The translations under genes were made by a program, and so were the position numbers. The notes beneath the pieces are model-generated. The model was not told the DNA's origin. It saw only the letters and a list, made by a program, of their open reading frames with translations, and made no database searches. DNA of 64,000 nucleotides from Lobosporangium transversale (Eukaryota; Mortierellomycota; Mortierellomycetes; Mortierellales; Mortierellaceae). Positions 1 through 11,819 of the stretch are shown here, one piece after another (the stretch's first letter is position 1; every line of letters starts with the position of its first letter). The stretch spans positions 124,001 through 188,000 of the forward strand of contig NW_019029036.1 in the NCBI RefSeq assembly GCF_002105155.1. The letters run 5' to 3'.

Positions 1-102
1 AGGTTAGCATGGCGTGCACATGTATGGTTGTTGGTTAAGGGATCGGCACAGGGATTGTACGTATCCGCAACTATTTGGGATGCGTAATTGTGACATGCCT
101 GC
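1..102. repeat. Edge of a dispersed repeat, second copy at 31660-31761
   Basis: The first ~102 bases match, with scattered substitutions, the reverse complement of about 31660-31761. The shared core includes TTGCGGATACGTACAATC read on one strand. The match stops where MULE transposase homology begins (about 104), so the repeat probably truncated that pseudogene. It runs off the left edge, so its full length and type are unknown. Confidence 0.65.
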
Positions 103-790
103 GCGATAGCAAAACATCCAGTGTCTTCTATCCGCTATTGCATTGAAATAATTCTTGTCCAAATATTGTACTATTTTCGGAGCACAACCCTCGCAAGCCA
201 TTCTAAAACTATCAATCAGCTCATCTGCCTCTTCTTTTGACTTCGTGTAAAGAATCGTAAAGTACTGATCTTATCTATCGAGTGTTCAAGGTAATCAGTT
301 AGCACGCGGACCGAGATCACCGTCAAAGCAGCACTACTCAAGCTCAAAACCACTCTTACTATCTGCCTCCTCAGATCATCTTCGGTGGAAGAGACGTCAG
401 TTGACCCAAGATTGTTATTAGTGAAATTCCGTTTCCATGCATTCATGATATGCCAGACGTAGTAAAAAATACGGGTATTTAAAGAGAAAACTGCTTGAAT
501 AGCGTTAATCTCATTTTGGCCTTGGCCAGTGCTAACCACGTTAGACTGGTACTCCTTTTCGTATAGCTCATCCATTCTCATCTTCAATACACGAAGCCAT
601 CCCTCTAGGATGTTCCATTTTTAACTCTTTGTCAAGAAGAAAGCACATGGTAAAGCCAAGCCTGCTTGCATGTTCTTGACAACAATCGTAAATAGGTAGG
701 TATCTTGCCTATAAAACAAAATGCTCGAATAATCCGTGAGCGAGTAAAACTAGGTCATAGCAGTTTAATACATTCTCCAATTTATTTATT

Positions 791-828
<38 letters not shown>

Positions 829-1797
829 CATACCCGCTTGCTTGATGTGTGCTATCGAAATAGAATATATTGCCTTACTTCCTTAGTTCTTGCAACTGCC
901 ATGGTGACGAAAATCCGTAATAGAGGCCATACTCCTGATCATAGTAGGTAAAGAAGTCATGCCTTCTAAATTCCCCCATCCAAAGGTGTGCCGAAATGAT
1001 TGGAGCTTTGTCCTTTCTCATTTTTTAAGCCGCTATTGCGTAAAGGACGTTGTAGACATCGTCATAGGTAATGAAATCATCCCTTGAGGGTGGCTGGCCT
1101 TCGCTCTCATTGTTTAAGAACCTTGTGAATTAGGCATGGTCTATCGTCAAATGATCCACAATTACAGGAATCGACATGCCCCTTAGGATCATAGCCTCGA
1201 TTCTCTGTTTGAGCGCTTAAGACTTGCTTTGTGTACCTACATGTACATCGTCTTTGCTGCGTAGCTTGTGGTTATGTTCCAGCAAGTACTCGATTCGGTA
1301 GGTGGTGCTGGTCGGTAGATAGCATTGAAATAGGACGTGCATCCGCATTTGATCAATTTTTTTTCCCTGGTGATCCCAGACTTCCCTCCGGGTACCCGTC
1401 CTTTGACTACCTTCTGACTCCCTCTACGGCGACACTCACGTCTGGTTATAATTTGGCCAGCTCTCTCCTTTACAGCTTTGTTGGTATACTTGATAACATC
1501 TGTGCACTAAGCTCAGGCCTTGGTATACGGTAGAAAATTAGTACAAATGTAGGCTTGATGGCGCAACTTCCAATCATCCAGATACGCTGCATTCAGGATA
1601 AAACCCAATCGATGCTTTTTGTCCAATTCGAAGATGCCATCATCCTGGACTCCAAGCTCCTTGGCAGTCGCGAGAATATATGGATCAGAGAAAAGGGTTT
1701 TCCTTACTGCATCCATTACTTTCTTCTTGAGTTCCATTCCAAGGTCTTTCTGAAGTTTCTTGATTACCTTGGCGTCAGCATTCTGGCATTCTGACAT
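103..1797 (-). pseudogene. MULE/FAR1-type transposase pseudogene
   Basis: Read on the minus strand from 1797, broken frames give the modules of a Mutator-like transposase in order. An N-terminal segment (1797-1516) ends in TGA; the same frame continues through TAG into a Cys/Arg-rich FAR1-like stretch with KCGCTSYF. EHNHKLRS follows in a shifted frame. Next come a region ending WQLQELRK, FDSTH (first catalytic Asp), LFTIVVKN, a segment resembling the second catalytic region in which the Asp is not recognisable, YVWHIMNAW, and finally KNYF..IADRR.WMFCYR. In-frame stops lie between modules and an A-tract of about 30 bp interrupts it near 797-825. It is clearly dead. The 3' part is missing; a separate copy at 62809-63717 supplies a homologous C-terminus. 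The family call rests on motif order, not a search. Confidence 0.75.
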
Positions 1798-3107
1798 CCT
1801 TCATCGCCTGCTGTGCCAGTAGCAGAAATGTCATCACCCACAACATCACTGTCTTCGGTGACTTCATGATCATCCATACTTATTTCCGACTTTCTTTGTC
1901 TTCATTATCACTATCATCGCTAAACCTGGTTCTGCCTAAACCATCGAGCTCAGCTAGACGATGCCTCTTCAAATAATCCATGCTAACTTTGATATCAAGT
2001 GCACTATCGCTGCCGCCAATGAAAAAGAAATGAAAAATAAAAAAATAAAAAAAAAAACTCACTAGAATCTCTGTAATGTCAGATCATTCCCCAAGTGCCT
2101 CATCAAGAGTCTCAGATGAAAACGGTAGATTTTCTGCAGGAATACTCATTATGAATTGGAGCTGCTGCTTGTAACAAGGTGAGATTGATGTGTGGGATGT
2201 GCTATCGCGCTTTAATCAACACACGCGATCGGAAATATGATGTTCAGGGTTTCTATCGCATTTATTGCATTTCAGTTAAGGTAACATTAAGGATTTCAAC
2301 GATAACGGATATATACACGTTGATCAAATATCTCATGTGTTACGGGGAGATTCGATGGGATCAAAAAGGTACGATGCGATTGGGTAAAGGAAATAGCGGG
2401 ATGAAATAAGGCGGGTACCTGGATACTCGGAAATAAACACTACAGTACTATAGCGATACGTGAATCATTCTCTGGGTCTGCTTCCCCTTTATTCGTCACT
2501 CTATTTATACGATCTATGGCATCGTGTATTAATAAGCAAGCGGAGCTTCTAATCATAACTCGGTAAGTGGAACCTTGGAACTAGGAATGCCACCTTAGAT
2601 ATGCATCTGCTTAGTCAGCATTCAGAAAGGTCTCCGGTATCCAGATAGTTCTAGATGAGGGTCAGGTGATGCTTAGAAAAGGGAGAGAGCACATGACTTG
2701 CAGTTAGAGGTCTTTGCAAGTACGGATAATGCCTAGGTGGCTTATGGACAAATGGTGTTCACAGAACCGCAGCACAAGAGCTTCTTATTTTCTAGTTATT
2801 GATTATTTCTACTTTCTACTTTATTTTAGTACATTTCTCATTCGCTGTCTCTTCCATCATCTATTGGCTAATCGATTTCAATTATTGATCAATATCTTAG
2901 CGGTGAGTCCATCCTACTTTGGAGTTTAATGTTTCTGATTCCGGATTCACGAGATCGTGCACTTTGTGAGAGGATTGTGAACTGTTAAACTTATTTTGTT
3001 AAAATACATGAAGTTTTAAGTGTTATTGCCACCAACTATTGCATCTCATTTAGGTTTTCTTCGTTTATTCAGGTACGTAAACAGACTCTCACTGACTCTG
3101 AAAGATC
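1798..3107. other. No convincing gene
   Basis: A short minus-strand acidic ORF at 1880-2062 could be more of the MULE 5' region. The small ORFs at 2179-2409 and 2714-2929 show no motif or codon pattern I can support. Otherwise AT-rich sequence. Confidence 0.4.
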
Positions 3108-3669
3108 GAGGCTGATGATGATGTCGGCAAGCCTGATATGTGCCAATGTGCTCCATTGGGATCTTGTTAAATGGTCAGACTATCGGGCGATCCTTTCTAT
3201 TGCAGATAGGAATGCGCCAGCATCGCACACTCGTTTGCCTTGTGAGAGTGTTGATTGATGTGTGGTTTCTGGGCAGGCGACTTCATTTAAGCATTAAGCA
3301 TGGATCCCACAAGTCCATTCTAAATGTTGCAGCTTTTAGAGCGCCCTTCGATATTTTACCTACGCTTCTGTCTTTGATCCTGAAAAATGAGGCTGATGAT
3401 GATGTCGGCAAGCCTGATATGTGCCAATGTGCTCCATTGGGATCTTGTTAAATGGTCAGACTATCGGGCGATCCTTTCTATTGCAGATAGGAATGCGCCA
3501 GCATCGCACACTCGTTTGCCTTGTGAGAGTGTTGATTGATGTGTGGTTTCTGGGCAGGCGACTTCATTTAAGCATTAAGCATGGATCCCACAAGTCCATT
3601 CTAAATGTTGCAGCTTTTAGAGCGCCCCTCGATACTTTGCCTACGCTTCTATCTTTGATCCTGAAAAAT
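3108..3669. repeat. 2 x 281 bp tandem duplication upstream of the 3753 gene
   Basis: Two head-to-tail units, 3108-3388 and 3389-3669, begin GAGGCTGATGATGATGTCGG and GAGACTACG respectively at their junctions and differ at only a few positions. The second unit ends 83 bp before the start codon of the downstream gene. Each unit carries the same 100-codon-scale ORF, but it is interrupted and overlaps the unit boundary, so I do not call it a gene. A similar-length duplication precedes the related gene at 28920. Confidence 0.9.
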
Positions 3670-3752
3670 GAGACTACGATAGATATGTATAAGGAATATT
3701 TAACCTTTTTTGTTTTGTATATGTGTTATAAAATGAGCTCCAAGTGTTTACA

Positions 3753-5862
3753 ATGGCCGCACCAACGTTGAAGCTCCATTGGAAAATGTTAATTGATCAA
3801 GACCGCAATGGAGCGGCTTATTTTATTGGTCTTGAAAGTATACACCATGCAACACCAATAAACTATTTTGAATATCGTGGAATGGAATTTGATAACCAGA
3901 TCGCGATTGTTTCAGAATGGAGGAATTGGATGTCTACATTTTGTGGCTGTGAGCATAAAGCTCTTCAAGATTTGGGTCGAAAGCCACACAATGAAGGGAA
4001 TGCAGCCCTCGAACACCTTGCAACAAAAGTGCTAAAGGGCCGAAAGCTGGATATGTTGACTATTAGCAGGGAGCAACTGCGTCAGAATGAGATAGAGATG
4101 TCGCAGTCGCTAAAGAATGGTAAATTATTTGTATTGCTGTCCTATGTTATGGCGTCCAATTCTGATGATCTGACACAACCATTTCGCAACAGCGCCTAGA
4201 TTGGCAAGCTCCGAGGAGTTACGAAAGACAGGTAAGATAGATTTATTTTCTTCTGACATAAATTCAAAGATTAAAAAGTGGCCTCCAAAACATTTTTTTT
4301 TTTTTTTTTTTTTTACATACTAGCCCTAGAAGCTTTTGATGATGAACAAAGAGAGGGCGACAAGGTTGAATTGCCAAAAGAGCTTGCTGCGGGTGCCAGT
4401 TGTGTAGTGAAGCGATCTCAGCATACTGAACATCCGGCCATCGAGAAGCGGCTGCGAGTCCGAGCAGGTATATTTCATCAATGGAGCTGAAATTACAGTT
4501 TGTGAAAGGTTTATTAGGTTCACTAATCGTAGCTTTGACCACTTTTTCGTGAAGGCATCGACGAGAACCCTTCCAGCTCGAGTGCATCCCGGACACAATC
4601 ATTGAGCACGATGCCAAATCCATTTTTGTCCGAAGACGATGCTTGGCAGGATTTCGCCTACTTTACATCGTTCGGCCAGGCGTCAACCTGGACATATGGT
4701 GCTGACGGTCCTGATGCCATAGACTATCTGTCCTTGTTTAAGGAATACCGAACAGCTCAGAAAACATCACTGGCGCTTGATATGGTCGCAGACGTTTCCA
4801 CTAGTGGCTCGGAGTCCGGAACGTTTATGGAGTGGATCAGAAAGAAATATGGGTATGCAGGCTTGAGGAATGCACGATATAGAGCCCCTACCTCGACAGC
4901 CATCAAAGACATATGGCCTACGTTCGATACGGTGGTGGAGCGCATCTTTGCCCCTGACGTCGTGTCGTACGATGATGTTTGTCGTTCTGTTGTCATAGAG
5001 CCTGATCAACTCGATCCACTCGTGACATACTGCAGTGCTGTACTGAGGTCATAGTAAGTCCTATCCTCGCATTTATAGCGTGCTAGGATCAGTGTTATCC
5101 TGAGCCTTATTGATCTAGGTGCCTACCAGTCTATCAGACTAACCATCTATCCTTATATTCAATAGTATGCATCATTTTACCTTCAGCAGCACTGTAAGGA
5201 AAGACATCAATGAACGGGAGGCGTTCGTGGATTTCACTTGGTGCTTCATTCGTTCAGCTCTGACCATCGCAAAGATACCATCACGGATGTTAGAGGTACA
5301 GATGGATGGTAGCAAGGATCGAAAGGTGGAGACCAAGCAGAAGGGGACACGGCAGAATACTCCAAGGAGGGTGGATGGTGTAGGATTGTATAATGACAAT
5401 CAGATCTACATAGCGGAAGCTGGGCAGGTCTATGGTGCCACCTTGGAGAAGAAGGAGGAAGATGCTTGGAAGGTCAAGCGTGCCATGCGGGATTCATGGG
5501 TGTCCCAGTTGCGTCGCATCTGTGAAACGCACAGGCCAACGTCACCATTGGTGGTGTTTGGGTCAACATCACATTTGCATACGACCAAATTTTACGCCAT
5601 GGATTTCGTCGGATGCTTCCGCGTCTCCGTTCTGTCATCAATGGTGGTCCCACTGAGCAGCGATGATTTTGCAGACAAGATGAAGGCATGTATGTTGACG
5701 TGCCTCAACTTCGCCCGTATACTCTTGGCCGAAATCGAGAGCCGCAAGAAGGCCACTTTTATGTTCGATCAGGAGGAGAAAGAGGAGCTTCTTGAGCTTG
5801 TTGCCAGCATCCCTGCAACCAGCACGACGCCCACCAAGAAGGATGAGAAGATCCTTCACTAG
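3753..5862 (+). CDS. Five-exon protein with possible PD-(D/E)XK-like C-terminus
   Basis: Exons 3753-4119, 4193-4231, 4324-4467, 4555-5053 and 5166-5862 join in phase with GT..AG introns of 73-112 bp to give about 581 residues. Exon 3 carries EGDKVELPKELAA, shared almost exactly with exon 4 of the gene at 28920, which also has a 144 nt exon there. The C-terminal exon has RRVDGVGLY followed by IYIAEAG and MRDSWVSQLR. This is the Asp..Glu-x-x layout of a restriction-endonuclease-like fold, but a Gly stands where the usual Lys would be, so activity is doubtful. The tail is TPTKK, also shared with the paralogue. No signal peptide is visible. The start ATG at 3753 is preferred over an upstream in-frame GTG. 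Function is unknown; it resembles an accessory family I associate with Mortierella. Confidence 0.65.
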
Positions 5863-7264
5863 ATTCTGCGATCACTTTGTACAGTAGTTGTCATCATATG
5901 TAGATATTGACCAATTGAGTGTGCTATTTTATATATCATTGGCGCTATTTTACCAACCAACTGAGCTAAGTGGCTTACCAATTTCGCTTAACTTTCAAAT
6001 TAAATTTGCTTAAGTTTTATTCAACTGTAATATCGACCCAGAGGTTCACCTCTGAGTGCTATTGACATGTTCCTATTGACCACGTATCCACCCACAGCAC
6101 ATTGAGGAGTCGAAACATGACAAGAAATTTGTGAGGTGGCTTTCGATGTAACGCCAATAGAGTGCCAACAGCTTGACAACCATTGCTAGGCTCGTCACCA
6201 GTCTGAGGTCGAAGCTCACGTGCGAACGAACGCGCTGCAAGCGGGATTGCCTTTTGAGGCAATCTGTGGCCGTCTTGCAGACACTTCTCACTCAGACTGG
6301 GGACAAACATTGCTTATTAACTGAATTCTACCAATTTTTTTTTTTTTTTTTTGAATTTTTTTGAAGTCAAAAATCATATGGGAATTCACCTTTTTTACTA
6401 TGTGTCTCGTTGTCAATTTTTTTTTTTTTTTTTTTTTTTTTGAAAAGGTTTTCCCCAATTTTTTTTCAAGCCAAATTTTCGAAAGCTCTTGAAGGAAAGC
6501 TTGCGCCTTTCCATGATTTGGAAGATGATAGTGCTAGAACAAATCCTCTTCGTTTTTAAGGGAGGCTTAATCGGTATACTTTCTATTTTTGATGTTTGTC
6601 ATTTTGCAGAATAACCAGGCATCGAAGCACGAGCAGGTTAAGCAATGTTTTGCACGCAGTCATCTCCGTCGTCATGGTTTGGTCGGAATGGCAATAGCAA
6701 ATGATAGTCTCGCCATGTTTCGTAGATGGAACGAAAGAGCACTAACGACTTGCTGATTCTGTATGCCCCCTTACTAAGATGGGGGACTTAAACGGGTTGA
6801 GATAAGCAACGCTTCGATCTGACTCGAGTAAAAAGTGTCCCTAAACTGAATGCCTTGGGTAATGGGACAGCTGACTGAGAAGAGTTACAGAGTTACTCAC
6901 GCCGACATGACTGGGAAATACCTTTGAACCAGAGCTACTCGCAGGAAGAAGGAGTTACTCATCAAGATCGGGTGTGCAATAAATAAGAGCAGAGAGTGTC
7001 AATGACAAGTAACAGCAACACTGCCCAAAGAGCTTGGGCATCAGTCAAATGCTTGATGTTTTCCTTCAAACTCCAGTTAATAGAAAAGGCTTTATTGGGT
7101 GCTCCTTTATTATGTGTATCAAAGCGGACTGTAACATATATATCGGAGTCCTTGGGCACAGTAAAGCTCATACTCGTAAGCACTATTGGTTATCAAGAGA
7201 CCCAGCTAATGTCAAGTTAGCAAATGCATAGACAACGCACAAAGAAAGCGAATATCTTCAAGCA
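5863..7264. other. Intergenic, poly-T tracts and duplicated flank
   Basis: Long T runs lie near 6333-6350 and 6415-6442. Bases 7035-7231 are similar to 9468-9664. That is the shared downstream flank of the cysteine-rich gene copies at 7335 and 9775. No gene is supported. Confidence 0.5.
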
Positions 7265-7334
7265 TCATTGGAGAAACGAGCTTACAGAGAATATTCCATA
7301 GTAGAGCAGCATGCCCCATCCAAAGTCTGAGGAG

Positions 7335-7571
7335 TTAGACGCAGATAGCGATGTTGTGACATGCGTCATACCACTCATTAACGTTGCTAACATCGCAATA
7401 CCACACACCTGCCCAATTCTGCACCATCCTGCCAATATTCCTATAGGGGTTGGAAAGTGATTTCCTGTTACAGATGGTGCTAGTGCCTGGGTTTGCGCAC
7501 TGGCACCATTTTGCTTCCACCGCCATACTTGATACGACAGCGGCAATTAGCGCAACAACAGTGAATTTCAT
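7335..7571 (-). CDS. Small secreted cysteine-rich protein, copy A
   Basis: A 78-residue protein begins MKFTVVALIAAVVSSM, a typical signal peptide with likely cleavage near VEA/KW. The mature part starts KWCQC and has six cysteines, a conserved VQNWAGVWYCDV block and a final C-x-x-C-like ending AICV. An upstream in-frame ATG at 7610 is ignored because the family starts at the signal peptide and the copy at 19054 aligns from there. A TATA-like stretch (ATTTAAATTTAAATAA) lies about 150 bp upstream. Copies at 9775 (broken), 10568 and 19054 share the layout. Function is unknown; small secreted Cys-rich proteins in fungi are often effectors or antimicrobials, which is inference here. Confidence 0.8.
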   Translation of the reverse strand: MKFTVVALIAAVVSSMAVEAKWCQCANPGTSTICNRKSLSNPYRNIGRMVQNWAGVWYCDVSNVNEWYDACHNIAICV

Positions 7572-7599
7572 TGTAGCAGTGTTAAAAAATAAGAATAAT

Positions 7600-9774
7600 A
7601 GCCGAATCAAATAAAAATGCTTGGATTTTGAAGAAAAAAAAAAAAAAAAAAAAAACAGAGTGGTTTTTCTGGGGTTGATCGTACCGAAAAAGTTTCTGGG
7701 AGGAGGGGCGGCCTTTATCTTATTTAAATTTAAATAAACGGCATCTGCCTAAAGTCTAAAGTTGCGTCGGCAGTAAGCAATGATTGTTGTCACCTGTTCT
7801 TGTGTCAAGGAAAAAAAGAAAAGCGCCGCATGCTGGGGCTGTACGGAAATATCTAAGGAGAGATGAGATTATTTGGGCCTGACGAATTCTAGCCCTTTGA
7901 TGATGAATGGAGCCAGGATCAGTCTTGGGACTAATTACGAATGCTCGTTAGCATTGGAAAGAGGAGGAAGTATGTGTAAAAAAAAAATGCTAGTAGAACT
8001 GAAGGAATAGAACAAAAAAAAATGTTAGGTATGAAAAGAGGACCACATGACGATAGCCCAAGGGGACCTCAGAAAGGAATGTTTGATAAAGTTTGTAGGC
8101 GTTCACAAAGCAACCGCACCCAGTCAGTTATGGTATAACGCTTGTGTATGCCTTCGGAGCAATTTTTGTCTGTTCCTTCATGCTGAAATGAGGTAAAGAA
8201 TAAAAAAGCAGCTCTGCCATGAACGCTTGGCCACCATATAATCTTTGTTAAATTCTGCCCAAATCCCCAATTGAGCCAGGAGGAAAGGAGGAAGGAAATG
8301 AAAATCAAATTTTCAAGGTACACATACCATGTTTAGCTGAGGTATAAATACCCCTTGTTGATGAAATATATAGAGGAATCATGTTTGTGTTTACGGAAGG
8401 ATCCGAACAAGAACCAAATATTCCATCGAGGTCCACAAAGCATAAAAAAAATGTATTTTACATATCGGCAAATGAGCGTGTTATTTACAAGTAAATTGTT
8501 CAGATAGTTTAAGGATTGAGCCAGCAGCATTTTGACATTCATTCGGGGTCTGTAGATACTCCAGAGGGTTCAGTCATCAAAAATACAGGAGAGCTCGAAA
8601 TCTTAAAGTAGACTAAGATCGAGCCTGTGACCAGGCCCAGAGAACACACAGACCTTTCATAAAAGCGAGAGGGCCAGCATCTCTGGCGCATCTGTCGAGT
8701 ACACTGTTAAGCGAGTAGCTTCTGATCTATACTATCGAACCTGAGGGAATAAAGAAGCCAAGGCACCAGTTTTATAATGAATCAAATTTTCGGATCACAA
8801 AAAAAAAAAAAAAAAAAAGAAAACCTGCTGGATCCCCTGTGAGTTTTAAAAGATGATGACAAAAGCGACCCTATTAAATCATTTCTTATTTTATTATATT
8901 TTATTTTAATTATGATCAATAAGGCGCAAACAAGGGTTTTGTATCATCTAGGCTACTCAGTAAGATCGGATATACAACAAATGCGAGCAGAGAGTGCCAA
9001 TGGCAAGTAGCAGGATTGCTGCTCCAATAGCTTGGACGCCAATTCAATGCAAAAACCATAATGAGACAGTCGAGGGGCCTCCCCGCGGGGCTAGCAAGTG
9101 CTGAAGAGGGCCCGGATCATGGGAAAGCAATCCGTGACAGATATCGCTAATCTCACACCAAATGAGTCGCGTTATCGTCTCCAAGCGTGAATTTTATTTT
9201 TATAAAACATATCGCTATTTCTTTCTCGCTCATGGACAGCTTTCTTTTGAAAACAAGAGATAGACATGACAATGCTTCAGGTAAGATCGCCAATATTCCA
9301 GATCTGTATTGAGCCGTAAAGGCATAACTTTGACACCGGCGCATTAATGATTAGCGTGTAATGGCCTGTGTATAGAGTAATATTTGGGATGTACATGCAC
9401 CACCGGAAGAAGTTTACACACACCGAGATATGGCTGTGTTTGCTTCTTCACTGCAGACATCCCAGTCAAATGCTTAATGCTTTCCTTCACTCCTATGCCA
9501 AGAACTCAATTAATAGAAAAGGCTTTATTGGGTGTTCCTTTATTATGTACATCAAAGCAAGCTGTAACATATATATTAGGGCCCTTGGACACGACAAAGC
9601 CCATACTTGTAAGCACTATAGGCTATTAAGAGACTCAACTAATGTCAAGTTAGCAGATGCGTAGATATACATACAAAAAAAGCGAATATCCTCAAACATC
9701 ATTGAAGAAACGAGCTTACATAAATACCTCGTATCAGAGCATCATATCCTATCCAAGGCGCAGTAAGGTGCCCC
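7600..9774. other. Upstream flank of copy A and unassigned sequence
   Basis: 7620-7940 holds sequence shared with the upstream flanks of copies C and D, including a motif near 7884-7932 (AGCCCTTTGATGATG). An A run lies at about 7633-7655 and another at about 8800-8818. ORFs at 8069-8542 and 9153-9344 are unsupported. 9220-9664 resembles the downstream flank of copy D. Confidence 0.5.
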
Positions 9775-9990
9775 AGAGCATCGCTGATACCATTCAGCAA
9801 GATTGTTACCAACATCGCAATACCGCACGCCTGCCGAATTCTTCACCCTCGTACCAATGTTTTTGCCGGGGTTTAGTATTGATTCGGTATCACAGAGCTC
9901 TGCAGTGGTTGGGAATAAGCACTAACACCATATTACTTCCACCGCCATACTTGACATGACAGCCATGAAAAAGTTGCCGCAGTCATTTGC
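9775..9990 (-). pseudogene. Cysteine-rich secreted protein, broken copy B
   Basis: On the minus strand SSMAVEVIWC is followed by TAG where intact copies have C-x-C. The same frame then continues with recognisable family sequence: NPGKNIG, KNSAGVRYCDV and EWYQRC. The signal-peptide half is poorly conserved. It is therefore a nonsense-mutated relative of the gene at 7335. Confidence 0.7.
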
Positions 9991-10299
9991 CGCCCTTTGC
10001 CTCGCATGTGCAATTAGGGCACATTCAGTCCTGGATATTGGACATACAGTACGGGATGAAAATAATAAATACCGCACAATCTCTCCAAGTCTGCAGAATG
10101 CACTGTTGCGCAGAAGCACGATGTTGAAGTCTTTAATCATTTTATTTATTTTATGATGTGGAAATAACCATCATTTAATTGTTCGAACTAAGGAGGATCA
10201 TGAATGCTTATTTTGGATTTTTGCTATGTGATGCCTTGATCGAATATTGATGTTCTCACAGATATCTCAAACTCCTATAACAAATATCAGCTTCCTAAG

Positions 10300-10321
10300 A
10301 AAATAATAATAATAATAATAA
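10300..10321. repeat. (AAT)n microsatellite
   Basis: Seven or so AAT units in intergenic sequence between copies B and C. Confidence 0.8.
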
Positions 10322-10567
10322 AGATTCTGCAAACTCTGTGAATAGGAAAAGATTTTTTGGATTCTTCCTTTATTATGAATATCCAATGCGTGGTCATCTC
10401 TCTCCTATGCACCAATGATGCTTGACACCAAGAGGTTCACTAAGGCTGGAGTTAGAAAAGTACATAAACATACACACAAAGTGAATGCTTTTCGAGTATC
10501 AATGGATAAAGTAGACTTACAGGAGCAACCTCGTATTAAAGTGGCATGCTTTTTCCAAAGCATGGCT

Positions 10568-10783
10568 TTAAGTGCAGGAAGCATAATTGACACATTTCCT
10601 AAACCACTCGTTCGCATTGCCAGGAACACTGCAACACCATACACCTGCCCAATTCTTCACCATCGTGCCCATAGCTGGAGTGCAGAGGTCTCTAGTGGGT
10701 GGACGCACGCAGGTACACAACCTTGCTTCAGTCGACATGCTTGATAAGGCAGCGACAAGCAGCATAGAAACAGTCAACTTCAT
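10568..10783 (-). CDS. Small secreted cysteine-rich protein, copy C
   Basis: A 71-residue protein starts with signal peptide MKLTVSMLLVAALSSM, with likely cleavage near TEA/RL. The mature part begins RLCTC and contains VKNWAGVWCC and NEWFRKC, with seven cysteines rather than the six of copies A and D; the extra one forms a CC pair. A T run of about 30 lies at 10793-10822, immediately 5' of the start codon in gene orientation. A TATATAAA element sits near 10953-10960. It is intact but more divergent than copies A and D. Confidence 0.75.
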   Translation of the reverse strand: MKLTVSMLLVAALSSMSTEARLCTCVRPPTRDLCTPAMGTMVKNWAGVWCCSVPGNANEWFRKCVNYASCT

Positions 10784-10789
10784 TGTAGT

Positions 10790-10821
<32 letters not shown>

Positions 10822-10829
10822 CGAGTTAA

Positions 10830-11790
10830 TAGGTAAAGCAAGGAAGGTCGAGGTGAGAAGTGAATTTAAAGTGAAAAGCAAAGAAATGGAAGCTAGGGGA
10901 ATATTCCTAGGGGCGATTGTATTTGAGAATTTCTCTAAGAGGAGAGTCGCGTTTATATAGTTAACCCAAGAAAGTGTCTCTGGTACGGATAATGGGCGTA
11001 AGGCTTCCTTCGCCATCTTCGCTGTCCACCAATAACCGTCTTCCGTGAATTACAGTCGCGTCGACAGTAATGATAAAAAATAAAATATAAACATTGTGGT
11101 CGCCTGTTCTTCTACCAAGGAAAATAAGCGTGCAAGTGAGGTCTTCGTCTACTTGTGCCAACTGCATATTGGGACAAAAGGAAAAGTCCTGGCAAGAGAC
11201 AAGGAAAAAGGAGAACCTTATTGGCTTGATGAATCGTAGTCCTTTGATGAGGGATAAAACCAGAGTCGATCTTTGCGTCCAATAGGACCACTGGTTTGCA
11301 AACTAAAAAAAAATAGGAAGCATTCATAAAAAGAAGTAGGCAGCTGAAGGAATACAGTAAAATATGGCAAAAAGGTTGCATGGGAGAAATAGAACAGAAA
11401 AGACAACAAGTTCTAGATGAGAGGGCACATGTTGTTCTTATAGGGGATTAGCCCTTGGGGCCCTTAAAGATATATCAAGTCCAGGAGTCTTTAGTCGGTC
11501 TAGGCAGCGTTTGAAAGATAGTTTGGCAGAAGAAGGAGGTATCGAAATGGTTCTATGATTTCGGAAAACCACTTCTATTCTCATAACTTTCTCCATGTAA
11601 AAACCCAACAATGGTACGCTAGAATCCCCTACAAGAGTGAGGGAGGAAGAGTAGATATCAAAGGATGAAAAAAGCGATGTCTCCACGAATGCTTAGCTGG
11701 CACAAACTACTATTTTGATAATCAAACCAATCAAACAAACATATCCTCGGTCAGGCTATACCCATCTGTGCCTAGACTTTTTAAAGGTCG
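10830..11790. other. Conserved upstream flank of copy C; no gene
   Basis: 10850-11290 resembles the upstream flanks of copies A and D, including TAGTCCTTTGATGAGGG near 11227. Small ORFs at 11112-11686 are not supported. Confidence 0.5.
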
Positions 11791-11819
11791 AGGCCTTGTT
11801 AGCCTTGAGTGCTTCTGAC

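Noticed and set aside
3140..3771. Repeated 103/116-codon ORF in the 281 bp units
   Set aside because: Starts in one unit and ends in the next; no motif, so treated as non-coding duplication.
8069..8542. Two minus-strand ORFs of 69-84 codons
   Set aside because: No motif, no conserved neighbour, and AT-rich composition gives such ORFs by chance.
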